In this document: positions 1 to 10,751 of the stretch, one piece after another
How the letters are laid out: every line of letters begins with the position of its first letter
Position numbering within the stretch: the first letter of the stretch is position 1
Assembly: GCA_030704615.1 (NCBI GenBank)
Contig: CM060731.1
Span: forward strand, 18,228,001-18,292,000
From: Takakia lepidozioides
Lineage: Eukaryota; Streptophyta; Takakiopsida; Takakiales; Takakiaceae
DNA: 64,000 nucleotides
Direction of reading: 5' to 3'
Notes under the pieces: generated by a model
The model's database searches: none
The model's input: only the letters and a program-made list of their open reading frames with translations
Told to the model about the DNA's origin: nothing
Program-made: the position numbers and the translations under genes

Positions 1-818
1 TGTGCAGTAAAACAAATACTTTCATGATTAAGAAAAACCTAATTCTGATGAGCAATTTTCTATAACTTCATCAAAAAACTTGTATTGATTTACTTTTGCT
101 TTTGCAGGAGGAGGATAAGCCTTGGCCAACTAATTATAGTTAGTCTCCCTCGGTTAAGAACATTTTAGAAAAATTAATTAGTGCTGATTAAGATCTGGTG
201 ACCCACCCATAGTTTCTTTTTCTTCTTAACCCTTAAGTTCCCAAGCCCGTTTTGGACTTTTTACCAATTTTGGGTACCCAGCTGCAGTAAATTACCCCTA
301 GATTCGTACCAAAAATCATCCAGAGATTCCAGCCTTATAGCAGTGGGCCCAGCTCATTTATGCATGACATACCAAAAAATGAGCCAAGTCCACAGTGGAA
401 ATTGTGAGATTATAACGGTGGCCCAGACCTCAAATATCAGGTCCCAAAGAAAAAGTGAGAAAGAAATTGGTTTGACCAAATCAAAACCAAATCAAATCAA
501 TTCAAACCAAATCAATTAGCTTTTGTTTTTTCTCAATTTTGTTATTACTCCAGACAAATCCATTGTCATTAAAGCTTCAGGAGTGGGCCCCATCAGATTA
601 GATCTGCAAAAATTTGGTCGAACTGCAAATTCAAAGTGACCTGATTCAGGTCGCTTGGGAACTTAAGGGTTAAAACTGCTTGACTTAAATTTGATGGTGT
701 GAGTGGTGTCCCCTTGGGTGCAGATATCTTGTCATGATTTTAATCATGGTTAGCTAGAAATAGTTATTGTTAGTTAATAATTAGTTAGGACAATATATAT
801 CATAAATGTATTTGTTGA
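1..818. other. Gene-free AT-rich flank
   Basis: I see no coding region with family resemblance on either strand. The stretch is AT-rich with short homopolymer runs and one patch at about 475-520 where a pyrimidine-poor 'caaatcaaa' word recurs several times. It carries no tRNA-like or LINE-like motif. Confidence 0.4.
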
Positions 819-925
819 TGTTGGGACTTCATTGGTTCCATATATTAAATGAGATGACGAACCTCACTTGAGATGTGGAGTGGGTTTTTCCCATGTGTGA
901 GTTGGGAAGACTCCCACGTCCAACA
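819..925. repeat. Short element with TGTTGG...CCAACA ends
   Basis: A ~107-base segment begins TGTTGGGAC and ends GTCCAACA, so its ends are imperfect inverted repeats in the TG...CA form typical of very small LTRs or of MITE-like elements. The interior includes a GAGTTGGGAAGACTCCCAC stretch that can fold on itself. No coding capacity. It could be a solo LTR of a small (TRIM-like) retroelement or a foldback element. No second copy is in the window, so the assignment is weak. Confidence 0.3.
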
Positions 926-1344
926 AACGCCTCTAAAAGAGTTTCAATTGCATTATTCTTCTTTCATTTCACTTCCATTTTTGTTAGGGCATAACTTTCT
1001 AGGGGAAAAAAAACAAAATAAAAAAAAATTCTAGGATGGTACATGTGCTAGGAAATATGGCTAGATAGCGATGTATGTTGTGCCACAATGCTTAGGTGCA
1101 TGAGATTCTTAATGGTTACTAAAGAAAAAACCCAAACGGAGAGTGAGGATTTGAATCTAAGAAGATGACATAAATGTATAATGTGTTGTTATCTGTAATT
1201 AATCGAGAAGGCAACTCAGTAGCCTCCCCTCTGCTTCCAATAGCAACTTGCTCATGAGGCCAGACTTATTAAGATTAGCCTGGACTTGAGTTGCCTTTCT
1301 CATCAATGGAAGGGAGATTTATACAATTCTACCTTACCTAACAT
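926..1344. other. Intergenic DNA, nothing recognised
   Basis: A-rich sequence with an A-run at about 1007-1028. No ORF of note and no recognised repeat apart from its neighbours. Confidence 0.35.
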
Positions 1345-1413
1345 GGAAGCAAGATTTGAACCCAAAGTCACCTGGGTGGCACTCACTGCTCTATCCAAGT
1401 ACGCTACCCACTA
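1345..1413 (-). mobile_element. tRNA-derived SINE-like head
   Basis: Read on the minus strand this segment has a Pol III A-box-like stretch (GTACTTGGATAGAGCAGTG) and, about 30 bases later, a B-box-like GGGTTCAAATC. Between them is 'GAGTGCCACC', which also occurs in the element at 40005. That combination is the signature of the tRNA-like 5' head of a SINE. No acceptor-stem pairing is preserved, so it is not a tRNA gene. Confidence 0.45.
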
Positions 1414-1511
1414 ATTTAACTACATTTGTAACTAATAATCCTTATTAAGACGGTTATTAGTCAAGCCTGGAACCATCATTGATGTAGGCTAGTGTTAAAC
1501 TGCTATAAGTT

Positions 1512-1560
1512 GTGTTACCATCAGTAGCTCAGTTGGTTAAGGGGTGAGCCAGGTGTTTCC
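1512..1560 (+). mobile_element. SINE-like fragment (A-box region plus tail)
   Basis: Starts 'catcagTAGCTCAGTTGG', the same A-box region as the element at 40005, and runs directly into 'ccaggtgtttcc', which ends the 40005 element about 180 bases further on. This copy looks like an internally deleted member of the same family. A T-rich tract follows. Confidence 0.4.
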
Positions 1561-1841
1561 CTTTTTTTTCTTTTCTTTTTAAAAGTTGTGTTTCGAAATT
1601 TTGTTTTTCCTTTTTTTAGTGAAAGGAGGAAGACCTTCCAATTGAACTGAAGAAAACCAAGAAATCTGTGCTCCACAGCATTGGGCTCAAGAAAGTAAAA
1701 GGCTCATTAGTGAATGAGGTTCTGAAATTAAGGCGAGATCCTCAAATTAGGGCGGGAAGTCAGACAAGGTAGAAGTGGGTCCGTGCGAGACAGAGAGAGA
1801 GAGAGAAACAGACGGGGAAGAGGGAGAGGACGAGGGAGAGG

Positions 1842-3074
1842 GTGGAGGGGGCCATGGTCGCTGATCGATCCGAGAGCAAGGCCGTCGATCATCTTGTGGG
1901 GGCTGGGAGAATGGGAGGGCGCAACACGGATGGGCGAGCAGCAGGGGGAGCAGGCGATGGCGTTCGAGCACAGAGCAGTACAGCGGAGCAGCAGATAAGG
2001 AAGCTGGAGCTGGAAGCGTACACGGCTGTGCTGCGAGCTTTCGTATCGCAATCGGAGGTTATCACGTGGGCCAAGCAGCAGCTGATGGCGGACTTGAGGA
2101 AAGAGCTGAGGGTGACGGATGAGCAGCACCGGGTGCTGTTGGGGGAAGTTGATGATGCGGTGGGGGAGATTCGGCCTACCAGGGATTCTGCATCACCAGA
2201 TGGGGTGACTCAATCCCGCAAGAAGCAAAAGATTGAGCATGTGGCTGTGGCCGCAAGCAGTCTAGCGCAAGGGCTTCAGCTTCATGAGACGGGAGCATCT
2301 GCACAGGTCGCAACCCTAAACCCAGCTTCCTCAAAGAGGGGTGGTGCGGTCGGTTCACGAGGCAAGAAGAACGGTGTGGCAGCTGCCACACCGAAGGTTA
2401 TGTCTGGTTCTGGTCCTGTCCTTGGGAGGGGCGCGACCCCGAGGGCTGGCAAGGAGGCCGGCTCGTCGTTCGATGTGCCAGTGGATAACTGGTTAGGGCG
2501 GAGGGTGAAGACGAGATGGCCAGACGATAAATGTTTCTATGAGGCCGTGATAACTCGGTATGATCGCGACAGGGGATTGCATGCCCTCGTCTACGACATG
2601 GACACCCCGGACGAGACGTGGGAGTGGGTGAATTTGAAGGAGATGCCAAAGCACGACCTGATTTGGGTGGAGGCCCCAAGAGTTCCATTAGCTGGAAAGC
2701 GCGTGCCCCCGGAAGAAGGAGCTGGGATTGGCAGAGACAGTTTGGAGCAGGGTGCAAAGTGGCAGGAGACTGCGGGGGTTGTATTATCAGCACTCCTAGG
2801 GAAGCCCAAAACTGGTCAAAGAGGTCAGCAAGCAATTTCTAGCCCTCCCCCGCAGCCTCGACCCTGGCGCGGGGTTCCTTACTTGGAGCGGAAGGGGTCT
2901 TGCAGCGTGGAGATTCCTGATTTCGTGCCATTATTGAAGGAGGCAGATGCGTTAGAACAGGAAGAAAGCCTGGAGAAGCTCGATCGTATTCAAAGGATGG
3001 CACAAGAGCAGGAGGCAAAGCTTCGCCGTGCGCTGTCGGAAGTTGGCGAGTCTGAGGATGAAAGTGACAGTTAG
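1842..3074 (+). CDS. EML: EMSY-LIKE protein (ENT domain + Agenet/Tudor domain), single exon
   Basis: A 410-codon open frame with the domain order of plant EMSY-LIKE proteins. An ENT domain lies at about residues 50-112 (from QIRKLELEAYTAVLRAF to the GEVDDAVGEIR region). An Agenet/Tudor-like module lies at about 215-277 (RVKTRWPDDKCFYEAV, HALVYDMDTPDETWEWVNLKE). The C-terminus is a charged coiled coil (about 370-405) ending in an acidic GESEDESDS tail. Known EMLs are nuclear histone-reader proteins linked to chromatin regulation and immunity. The first ATG of the frame sits just after a purine-rich leader with a GA microsatellite (about 1790-1811); a start at Met24 is possible. No intron interrupts the frame, whereas the EML genes I know are intron-rich, so this may be a retrocopy that kept its frame. 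It ends at TAG, and the frame stays open for 72 more codons to TGA at 3291. Confidence 0.85.
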   Translation: MEGAMVADRSESKAVDHLVGAGRMGGRNTDGRAAGGAGDGVRAQSSTAEQQIRKLELEAYTAVLRAFVSQSEVITWAKQQLMADLRKELRVTDEQHRVLLGEVDDAVGEIRPTRDSASPDGVTQSRKKQKIEHVAVAASSLAQGLQLHETGASAQVATLNPASSKRGGAVGSRGKKNGVAAATPKVMSGSGPVLGRGATPRAGKEAGSSFDVPVDNWLGRRVKTRWPDDKCFYEAVITRYDRDRGLHALVYDMDTPDETWEWVNLKEMPKHDLIWVEAPRVPLAGKRVPPEEGAGIGRDSLEQGAKWQETAGVVLSALLGKPKTGQRGQQAISSPPPQPRPWRGVPYLERKGSCSVEIPDFVPLLKEADALEQEESLEKLDRIQRMAQEQEAKLRRALSEVGESEDESDS

Positions 3075-3604
3075 ATAGTTGAACTGGAGGGCCTCAGGGC
3101 TTCTTCGCCTGTGATTGTATGGATCCCTGTAAGGAAGGTGGAAGGAGTTGGCTGGGCCGGAATTCCTGGGCCAGCAAGTGCAAGGTTCATTGAAGGTAGT
3201 TGGAAAGTTAATTTATGTTGGATATTTGGTCTTGCAAAACATTTTCAAGCTTTATTGTCTGTCCATACATTGGATATCTGTATAATAATTTGACACTCAA
3301 GGACATGAACATGTTATAAATTCGTCATCTTTTTCTTGCACTGGAACTGTTTTGACTCTCCATGGCTGATTCATCCCTATGCATGTTGGATTTGGTAGAA
3401 ACTTGTTATGTAGAACTTTCTGGGTGGACAAGCTTGATATTACTTGAAAGTGTGTGCAGTATAGATGGCGGCTGGAATTGTAATAGATAGGAGCTAGAAA
3501 GGAAACTCTTCTGTCCATGATGAACAACTCTACTATTTTCTCTCATGGTCTACCCGGTTGTCTAGCACGACTGGATACCAACTGTTTGGTGATTTTACTT
3601 CGAA
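3075..3604. other. EML downstream region
   Basis: Presumed 3' UTR and spacer. It includes the in-frame open extension (3075-3293) noted under EML. No poly(A)-like genomic tract follows the gene, so there is no direct sign of retroposition. Nothing else recognised. Confidence 0.35.
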
Positions 3605-4160
3605 AGAGAGTGTACTCATAAGAAGCCAGTTGCTGTAGCCTTGTGGCCATAGACCCTGTGCCAAATTTGGATGGAACTAAAGGGAACAGAAACTACCTTG
3701 GCGAGGGCTCACTTCGGTTGTGTTCATGGTATAGGTCTACCATTAGTTCAGGCTTTCCAGATATCCTCCAGAAAGCCCTTCACACAAACATCAGCCTGAT
3801 GTGTGTGGTCTGCCCAGCAATTAGACCCCAATGAGACGGGACCATGGCTTTAAGTTATGTTGTTGAACAGAGGTGCAGGGACAATGTTCTTGATGTTCCT
3901 GCAGAGAGTCACTCTGATGAGAATATCCCCGACAATGCATCAGAAAATGGATTTTGTCTTCATGCTGCCTGTACATTGGGCTATTACAATCTCCTTCTCC
4001 TGACTGCATCTATTTATTGTTCAAAAGTAAGCTTGCCACCCTGAGTTTAAATTTCAGTCAGTGCCATGGATAGGCCCTTCAGATCATCCTTAAGGTCCTT
4101 GCCCATGTCACAGGCTGGAAACAAGTTCAGGGAAGTTTTATGCCTAACTTCGTTTTTACT
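3605..4160 (-). mobile_element. LINE-1-type copy A: 5'-truncated non-LTR retrotransposon, C-terminal end only
   Basis: Minus-strand sequence parallels the 3' part of copy B (4166-5403), including the cysteine-rich knuckle region and the shared end 'CTTATGAGTACA' followed by a pyrimidine tract. It is more diverged: the C-terminal region is frameshifted and the zinc-knuckle cysteines are altered. Both ends abut GA/TC tracts (about 3602-3612 and 4152-4164), and it lies directly downstream of copy B in the same orientation. It is probably an older insertion into whose tail tract copy B later inserted. Confidence 0.65.
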
Positions 4161-4165
4161 TTGAA

Positions 4166-5403
4166 AAAGAGAGAGATTGTACTCATAAGACGTTGTTTGC
4201 CGTAGCCTTGTGGCCATTGACCCCGCGCCCAGTTTGAGCGGGAACAAAAGGGACAGAACCTACCTCTGTCAGGGGCTGACGTTGGTAGTAAGACTTACCT
4301 TCATATATAGAATTAATCCGGGTTTTCCAGATATCCTCTAGAAATCCCTTCACACAAGCATCAATCTGCTGTGTGTGATTTGCCCAAAAACTAGGCCTCA
4401 GGAGGGCCTGGGCTTTTGGCTCAGCCTCGAGACTTTCAAAGTTGGTAAACAGGGGTACAGGCACAATTCCCTTGATAGATTTGAAGAGAGCGTCTCTTTG
4501 GTGAGAGAACCCCGGACAGTGTATCAGAAAATGAATACTGTCCTCAGATTGCCCACACAACGGGCAATTGCACTCTCCCTTTCCTCTCTGCTTCTGTTTG
4601 CTGTTCAAAGGTAGGCTTCCTGCCCTGAGTTTAAATTTCAGTCTAGTGCCGAGAGTGGGTAGACCCTTGAGGTCATCCAAGATGTCCTCCCCCATGTCAC
4701 AGACTGGAAACAAGTTCAGGGAAGTTTTCTGCCTAACTTCATTTTCATCAGACAATCTCATGGCAACAGACATGGCTGAGGACACTACAGCCTCTAAGTC
4801 AGATTTATCCAGCAGGGTCAAGACTTGCGGATCCAGGTCCAGGTCCTTGAGGATCTCTTCTACTCTCTTCTGCCAGGACTTAGCCTGTTTGACAGGGCGG
4901 TCCTGTTTCCAAGATATAGAGTCGATTAACTTAGGATATCTGGTGTTGGGCATATGTTGCAGCTGACCCCACCATCTGACCTTGAATTCATCTCGTCGGG
5001 AGCTTAAGGACAGAATGCCAACTCCCCCGAACAGCCACATTGGCTGTTTTGGAGCATGCTGACATACACTCCTTAAGCACCCCCACTTGAATGGATTCTA
5101 GAGACTTAGCCTGGTTGGAGTTATCACCCCCATAGCAGATCCGTACTCCAAGGCAGGTCTAATAACGCGACAAAGCATGGTTTTCTTAACCTCAGAGGTG
5201 ACCCCTCTGCAGTGGAAAAATTTAGTGAGCCCCAGAGCTTTGCCCTTGCCAGTTTGAACAACTTTCCGGATATGTGCATCCCAATTACAATTGGAGGAGA
5301 ACTCAACGCCCAGGTAAGTGTAGGAAGGGAGGACCGGGATCTCTTGGCTACCCCACTGCCACTTAAGATCACTTCCTCCCTCTCCTCTGTCGTTGAATGC
5401 TAC
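4166..5403 (-). mobile_element. LINE-1-type copy B: 5'-truncated non-LTR retrotransposon (RT C-terminus, zinc knuckle)
   Basis: Minus strand. It starts inside the reverse transcriptase C-terminal region (AVVAFNDRGEGGSDLKW, then YTYLGVEFSSN), passes a frame break near 5040-5100, then runs as an intact ~285-codon frame (5040 to 4183). That frame contains a CCHC-type knuckle (CNCPLCG...HFLIHC) of the kind found at the C-terminus of many LINE ORF2 proteins. The stop codon lies only about 10 bases before the pyrimidine tail, so there is almost no 3' UTR. The 5' truncation point directly adjoins a (GA)n tract at 5407-5441. The same family recurs at 25531-25600 and 27332-29155. It cannot be active, because the endonuclease and catalytic palm are missing. 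Confidence 0.8.
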
Positions 5404-5485
5404 CACTGCACAAGAAAAAGAGAAAGAGAGAGAGAGAGAGTTTATTGTTGCCTTTTGGTTTTTAAAGAAAGGGGAGAGGAAGAGA
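5404..5485. repeat. GA/TC microsatellite at LINE copy B truncation point
   Basis: A purine-rich (GA)n tract (core 5407-5441) directly abuts the 5' end of LINE copy B, with a second GA cluster at about 5468-5488. Confidence 0.7.
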
Positions 5486-8400
5486 GAGAGACGGTCGTCA
5501 GCATTTCCAGAATACTGATAACTATTCCTAGTCCCCATGGATCTTGGGAGTTGCTCTCAGATCTCTTGTGCGTCTCATTGGGATGAGGCCCCTTCAACAG
5601 TTCACATGTACAGATTTTCTACAATATTGTAATCACACAAGCTTGATTGGATACAATCTCTGAACGACTTTTTGATTATGTGGCAAGGAGTGACACCTGG
5701 GAATCCCATAGACATGCTTGGGCTGTGAGGTGGTAGTGCAGGGGTGATTTTGTGAAGTTTGAGTATTCTGGAAGTCGTTTGGAGATGTCCGCCACCAATC
5801 ACAATGGCGAGTGCTGAAATGTGTACTTGGTACTCTCTTGTCATAGTCCATTTGATTTTGTGTTGTTTCTGCCACTAAATTTGTTGGTTTTTGTTCCTCA
5901 CACTCTCTTTGTTCCCCCCCATGGCGGTCCCCTCTCCGTTGATCCCCCACACCACCTGGACTGATCCCCCATCCTTCCGCTTCTCCCCCCCCCCCCCCGG
6001 GAGCGATCCCCCTTCCACGTGTCAAATGTCAGGGCTGTTTGCACGTGGCTATCATTCTGTTCATCTATGTCGTCCTCCCCTCCCCATCCATGGCCATGCA
6101 CGTCCCCGCCATTTTGGTCTGTCACATGACGGTGTGGATGTATTAAAATTTAGGGTTTCCGGCTGCTCGCAAATTTGATCCTCTTTGCGCGCGTGTATGC
6201 TGCACTTGCGCGTGTAGTTTGCTGTTGTGTACTGTTTCCGCAGGACGCGTGTGGTCTGCGGATGTGTACTGTTCCTGCAGGGGTGCCGGGCATCATGACT
6301 GGATCTTCGGAGTTGCGCACATCATTCCTTCTATCACAGCTGCGTGCCCCCGGATGGTTCCTTCAACCAAAGTCGCTTATATGGACTCCAACTATTTCAA
6401 GTGGAGGTGGACATCGTGTATATACGAATGTTGCGGTCATTCTTTGGAGCAGGATCGACGATTTTGTGAGAAGGGAGGAAGAAAGGGCAGAACCAGTTTG
6501 GGAGCTAGGCGCGCATATCAAAGCGAGTAACTATGACTTGAAGGGAAATTTACTAAAGTGAGGTGCGCGACAGTCTGCTAGGGTCTCCTAAGGTCTGTCG
6601 GGTCTGGTCTGCTCTGCAACGGCAACCGCGTTAAAGACCCAATTATTCAAAAATGAGAGGCTATATACACTCGATCGGTAGTTCCTGGGTCCACATATAT
6701 AGGCCATTAAAAGATGTACACTTTTCTATGAAGAAAGATCAGATCTCCCAAGAAATCAGCCTAGAATACCAAGGAGTCAATAGCACTACAAACCCCAAAA
6801 GAAAAAAAAACCAAATGCTAAAAGAGTTCTCCAACTCGGGTTTGGCAAACTATACCCTAAACCTCCAGCTTTTAGCCTATGCCAAATTGACTGACCACTG
6901 GCCCTAAACTTTTCGATCAGGGCTTCGAACAGTTGAATGATATGCCTATTAGTGCTTTTGGAGCACTCATTGTAAGACAGATGAGGGCGAGGATGATGGG
7001 CCTCAGAGTGCAAGGTTTTTCTTCTAAGATTGTCTCTAGATTCTCACATTATTTGTCCCTCAGTCCTCTCTGTCTCATCGTTCCATTGCGCGCGGTCCTG
7101 GATCTGGGGTTTCCCCGCTCATACTGATTCAGTTGTATGGAGCAACGAGCTTTGAGCTGCATAGCATCCGACACAACACCACGTGGTTCTGGTCTGGCAT
7201 CCAGTGAGCACTTGGTAAGCACTTGGTACCTTCTCTAGCACCTGAATTCCTCTATCCTGGAGCATTTCAAGAATCTATGTTCTGTCTCCGTGAGTACTTG
7301 ATATGCCAACAAGGATAATGGGTGAGTTGATGGGGAACTAGTGTAGTAACTGACTGTGCTTGCCAGATTCGATGTGCTTGGTCAATACTAAGCGGGTTTG
7401 GATGGTCAATAAACGTCTCTTGTTCGTGTGCTCTCGATGAGAATCCCTTTGGAAGTTTGTCCTCCCGCCATCACTTCATATCTTTAGGATATCATCTGGA
7501 CTCAGGCGTTGCAACGAAATTGGTTTATGATAGACAACATTTCGTTTGGACGACCTAGTGTTTAGGGTTTCAGATAGTCGATGCCATTTTACTGCAATTT
7601 TCGTCATAAATTTGAAGCTATGCAGGTTCGATCATGCCTACATAGGCGGGAAGTCTCCCTCGGGTTGGCTTTGAGCTTACCCCTAGAACTGTATTCACAT
7701 ATTCAGTTAACTAGTGTTGATTACCGGAGGTTTAGAATATGGAGAGTCAAGCCTTTGGCTGTTTAGTGGTAGGCATGCTCTTGAAGGTGCTGAAGATGCT
7801 GCTTTCACTCGTTGTTGTGAAGCCTGAGCCATGGCTGCAACTGAAGGATGACTGATCAAACAGCTTGTCTTGTTCATATGACCAAAGGAAGACGAAGCTT
7901 AAAACTGGGGAACATAGAGAGAGTGTACTCACAATTTTCCAAGTGTTTCCCTCACATTACTCCCCAAGGACCTTTGTAATTTACCTGTCTTAGATTGTGA
8001 CTAATCCTCTAAATCTGATGTTTTGGGGCAGAAAACCAAGTGCAGATACTGGACTGGGTATTTTCGACGTGGCAAGACAATCTCTATGGGCAATTGTCTT
8101 ATGTTGAAGGATACCCAAACATAGGGCTGGAATATGGGAAAAATGGAGACCCTGGGATTGGCTGTAGTGGTCATGTCAACTCCATCAATAATCTCTTTGT
8201 CAATATCGGGTCACCGGCACATCAGGGTGCTCCTATTAGTGCTTCTTATGGTCAAGACCTCTGTACAAGAGTGGCAATCCAAGATGGAGCTGTTGAAATC
8301 TCCAGTGCTGGTCTTGCCACTAAAATTGCTGGTGTGATTCGAAATGAAAAACCACTAGAATTGTTGAGTGACATTATGACCATGAAAAGGGGTGCAAAAA

Positions 8401-10751
8401 AGTTGGTTCATGGCCAAACCTCACAGACTTGTCACTAAGCTCCCACAAAAATGGTTGGCATCTTTTGTCTCAACAACGAAGCTTGATGACAAACACACCT
8501 GCATCAAGCCTACCGGACAATTCTCAGGGCCTTGAACACAGGCCCCTTGCAAGATAAGAAAGAAAGGAATTGAAGGAGGGCACTCGGAAGTCATGGATGA
8601 CTTTCAACATGAGGAGATAGGTGGGTCCCACAGTGGACCGAGACACATCACCTGTTTGCTATGAGAGTTACGGGAGTCTCTTGAATCCGTAAGAGTTCTA
8701 TATGCACTTCAGAAAAGTCTTTGTTGTGATGGGAGCGCTCCAAGTACTGGCCGTTGTTTGGAGCAATTTCTTTCTGGCAAGCATCTAAACCCACGTGGCA
8801 GTTTGTCCCTTCCATCCTGCTGTCATTGCCCTTGCCTACCTCGTCAGAGATTGCTTGGAGCCCATGACATTTTTGCTAAACTTGAGGAAAGGGCCGATTG
8901 CGAATTGCCACCCTGTCTCTTATGGTCACCAAGGGGCTTTCATATTTCTTTCAGCGTGCAAACCTAGTTCTGAGAGTAGCAACCATAGGAATATTCTTGG
9001 TTTTTCTTATGAACATCTTGCCTCTTTTGATAGCTCTGCTTGGCTTGAATAGAGGGTAGTGTTGAACATTACAGACTGTTTATCCCAGTTTAGGAATTGC
9101 CAGCATGCCAGATATCATCTGTTGCTAGCACCTGTGCATTTTTGGCCTCTCATTAATAGAGAGAGGATGTACATCCTTCACTCTTCCATCAGCACTTACG
9201 ATCTGAGTAAGTCTAATAGCTTCAGGAATTTGGGGTTCCAATAGTTGACGAAGTCTTCCTTCTTCATGGAATGATGTTCAGAACTTCCTTTTCCGCTCAA
9301 GATGCCACTTGTGAGTGGGTCAAACAGGTCATGACTGATTGTTCTGAGCGGGCCGAGTACTTAGAGATTTCCAACTCTTCTATCTTGGAGTTTCCGCCTT
9401 GAAGCCTCTACTACTGGAGGTATTAGTTTGGCTTTACTTCTTGTTACTATCATTGTATTTACTTCTGGTACAACACATGGCCTAACCATGTGAGCTGCCA
9501 CCACTGGGCCCTCATTCACAGGAGGAGCTGGGTGAGTAAAAGCCGCGCGACACTCTTGTGTTTAGACAGGAACGATTGGGTTACTACTTGCCTGGCTTTC
9601 CTGTTACTGATTATCCAGTGCATACACTGCTTGCCAAGGAAAAGCTTATTCGCTCCATAGTTCGCGTGACTTTCTGGCTCAAAATGGACGAAGAACTGTG
9701 GCACTTTCTAGGTGAAGGTGTTTACATGCTTCACAAACACAGGTTCATAAGTGGCTATTGTATCAAGGAATGGGAGTCCATTAGCCATATTACTCTTAAG
9801 CGCCCAGCTGGAGGAGAAACTTCATTGCATAATGTCCTCCCACTACGGACACAGTGGTTTTTATCTTGTTTGAAACACAGTGACGCTGTAGGCTGTGTGA
9901 AATCGCCAACTATATCTTTTCCTCTCTGAAACATCCCATATTTTTTGTTGACTCTCTCAAAACACCATTCCTTTGAGGGATTGGTGCTAGCTGTTCCAGA
10001 GTGTTTGATAGTGAGAATTTTGGTGGTTGGGATGTGATGGTCAGTTCCAAGGGAGAGTAGTATCCCAAATGAGTTTGGCTGGGTTAGCAAAATAGACATA
10101 GGGATGTAGTTATGAATGACCGACTGAACTGCCAGTTCAGCATTGACTTCCAAAGTATGATATAAGTAAAGAATATATTCCTACACGATCTGCAGGTTCT
10201 TACAGCAAATAGTCTGGAAATCTGTATGGACATACACACCTGCAAACCAGCACACTCACACTCCATCAGGACCACACCAAGTACTCTGCCTGTTAAAAAA
10301 GAGGGTTTACTTCCACACGCTACTGCAATGTCATCAGTCAAGTGTCTTTTGGTCTCAAGGCACATAACTCATTCCTATCTTTGAAGTCAATGTTCAATGT
10401 ACTCCAGAACTATTCTCGTACTAAGCAGCTTGTTACACCACATCACAACATTTCCATCGTTGGCTACCAATCTGAGCACATTGAAGACACTGAAGGCTGG
10501 GGTGGTCTAGTTTCAAAGTCATGGAAGTTGATAAATCAAAAGATAGAAACCTTAAGACTCCGGTCCATAATGGACTACCTTGGTAGTCTTAAGTACTGGA
10601 AATTCTACTGCAGTACCAATTCAGGACAAAATTGGAATTCCTACCTAAACATCAGGACTTCTCTTCGATTTCCTGTGATGACAGCAGGCCAGAAATCAGT
10701 TCGGAATTAGAAGTCTGAAACTTCCTGGCAATCTTTCCAACCTCACAGTCC
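5486..10751. other. 5.2-kb region without a convincing gene
   Basis: Contains many short open frames but none I recognise. The longest plus-strand frames are at 6175-6561, 8040-8438, 9558-9929 and 10342-10710. Their composition is not clearly codon-like and no domain motif stands out. Notable items are a 13-base C run near 5986-5998, a purine-rich A run at 6796-6810, and the dispersed repeat at 6498-6570 listed separately. The 8040-8438 frame (133 codons, Gly-rich start) may be a decayed exon. Confidence 0.3.
6498..6570 (+). repeat. Dispersed repeat, copy 1 (inverted copy at 34541)
   Basis: About 73 bases, from 'tttgggagctaggcgcgc' through 'gtaactatgacttgaaggg' to 'gtgaggtgcgc', match the reverse complement of 34541-34616 with only a few differences. 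The two copies lie about 28 kb apart in opposite orientation. Neither flank shows further obvious similarity. The element class is unknown; it may be part of an LTR or an old retroelement. Confidence 0.65.

Noticed and set aside
1728-2835. Minus-strand frames overlapping EML (1728-2129, 2398-2835)
   Set aside because: Shadows of the GC-rich EML coding sequence; no family resemblance.
3834-4044. Plus-strand frame 3844-4044 and similar frames over the LINE copies
   Set aside because: Antisense shadows of the LINE coding region.
5898-6561. Open frames at 5898-6178 and 6175-6561 as genes
   Set aside because: Proline/cysteine-rich low-complexity translations over C-rich DNA; the second overlaps a dispersed repeat. 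No domain or splice structure.
8040-8438. A gene at 8040-8438
   Set aside because: A 133-codon frame with no recognised motif and no continuation; could be a decayed exon but I cannot support a call.
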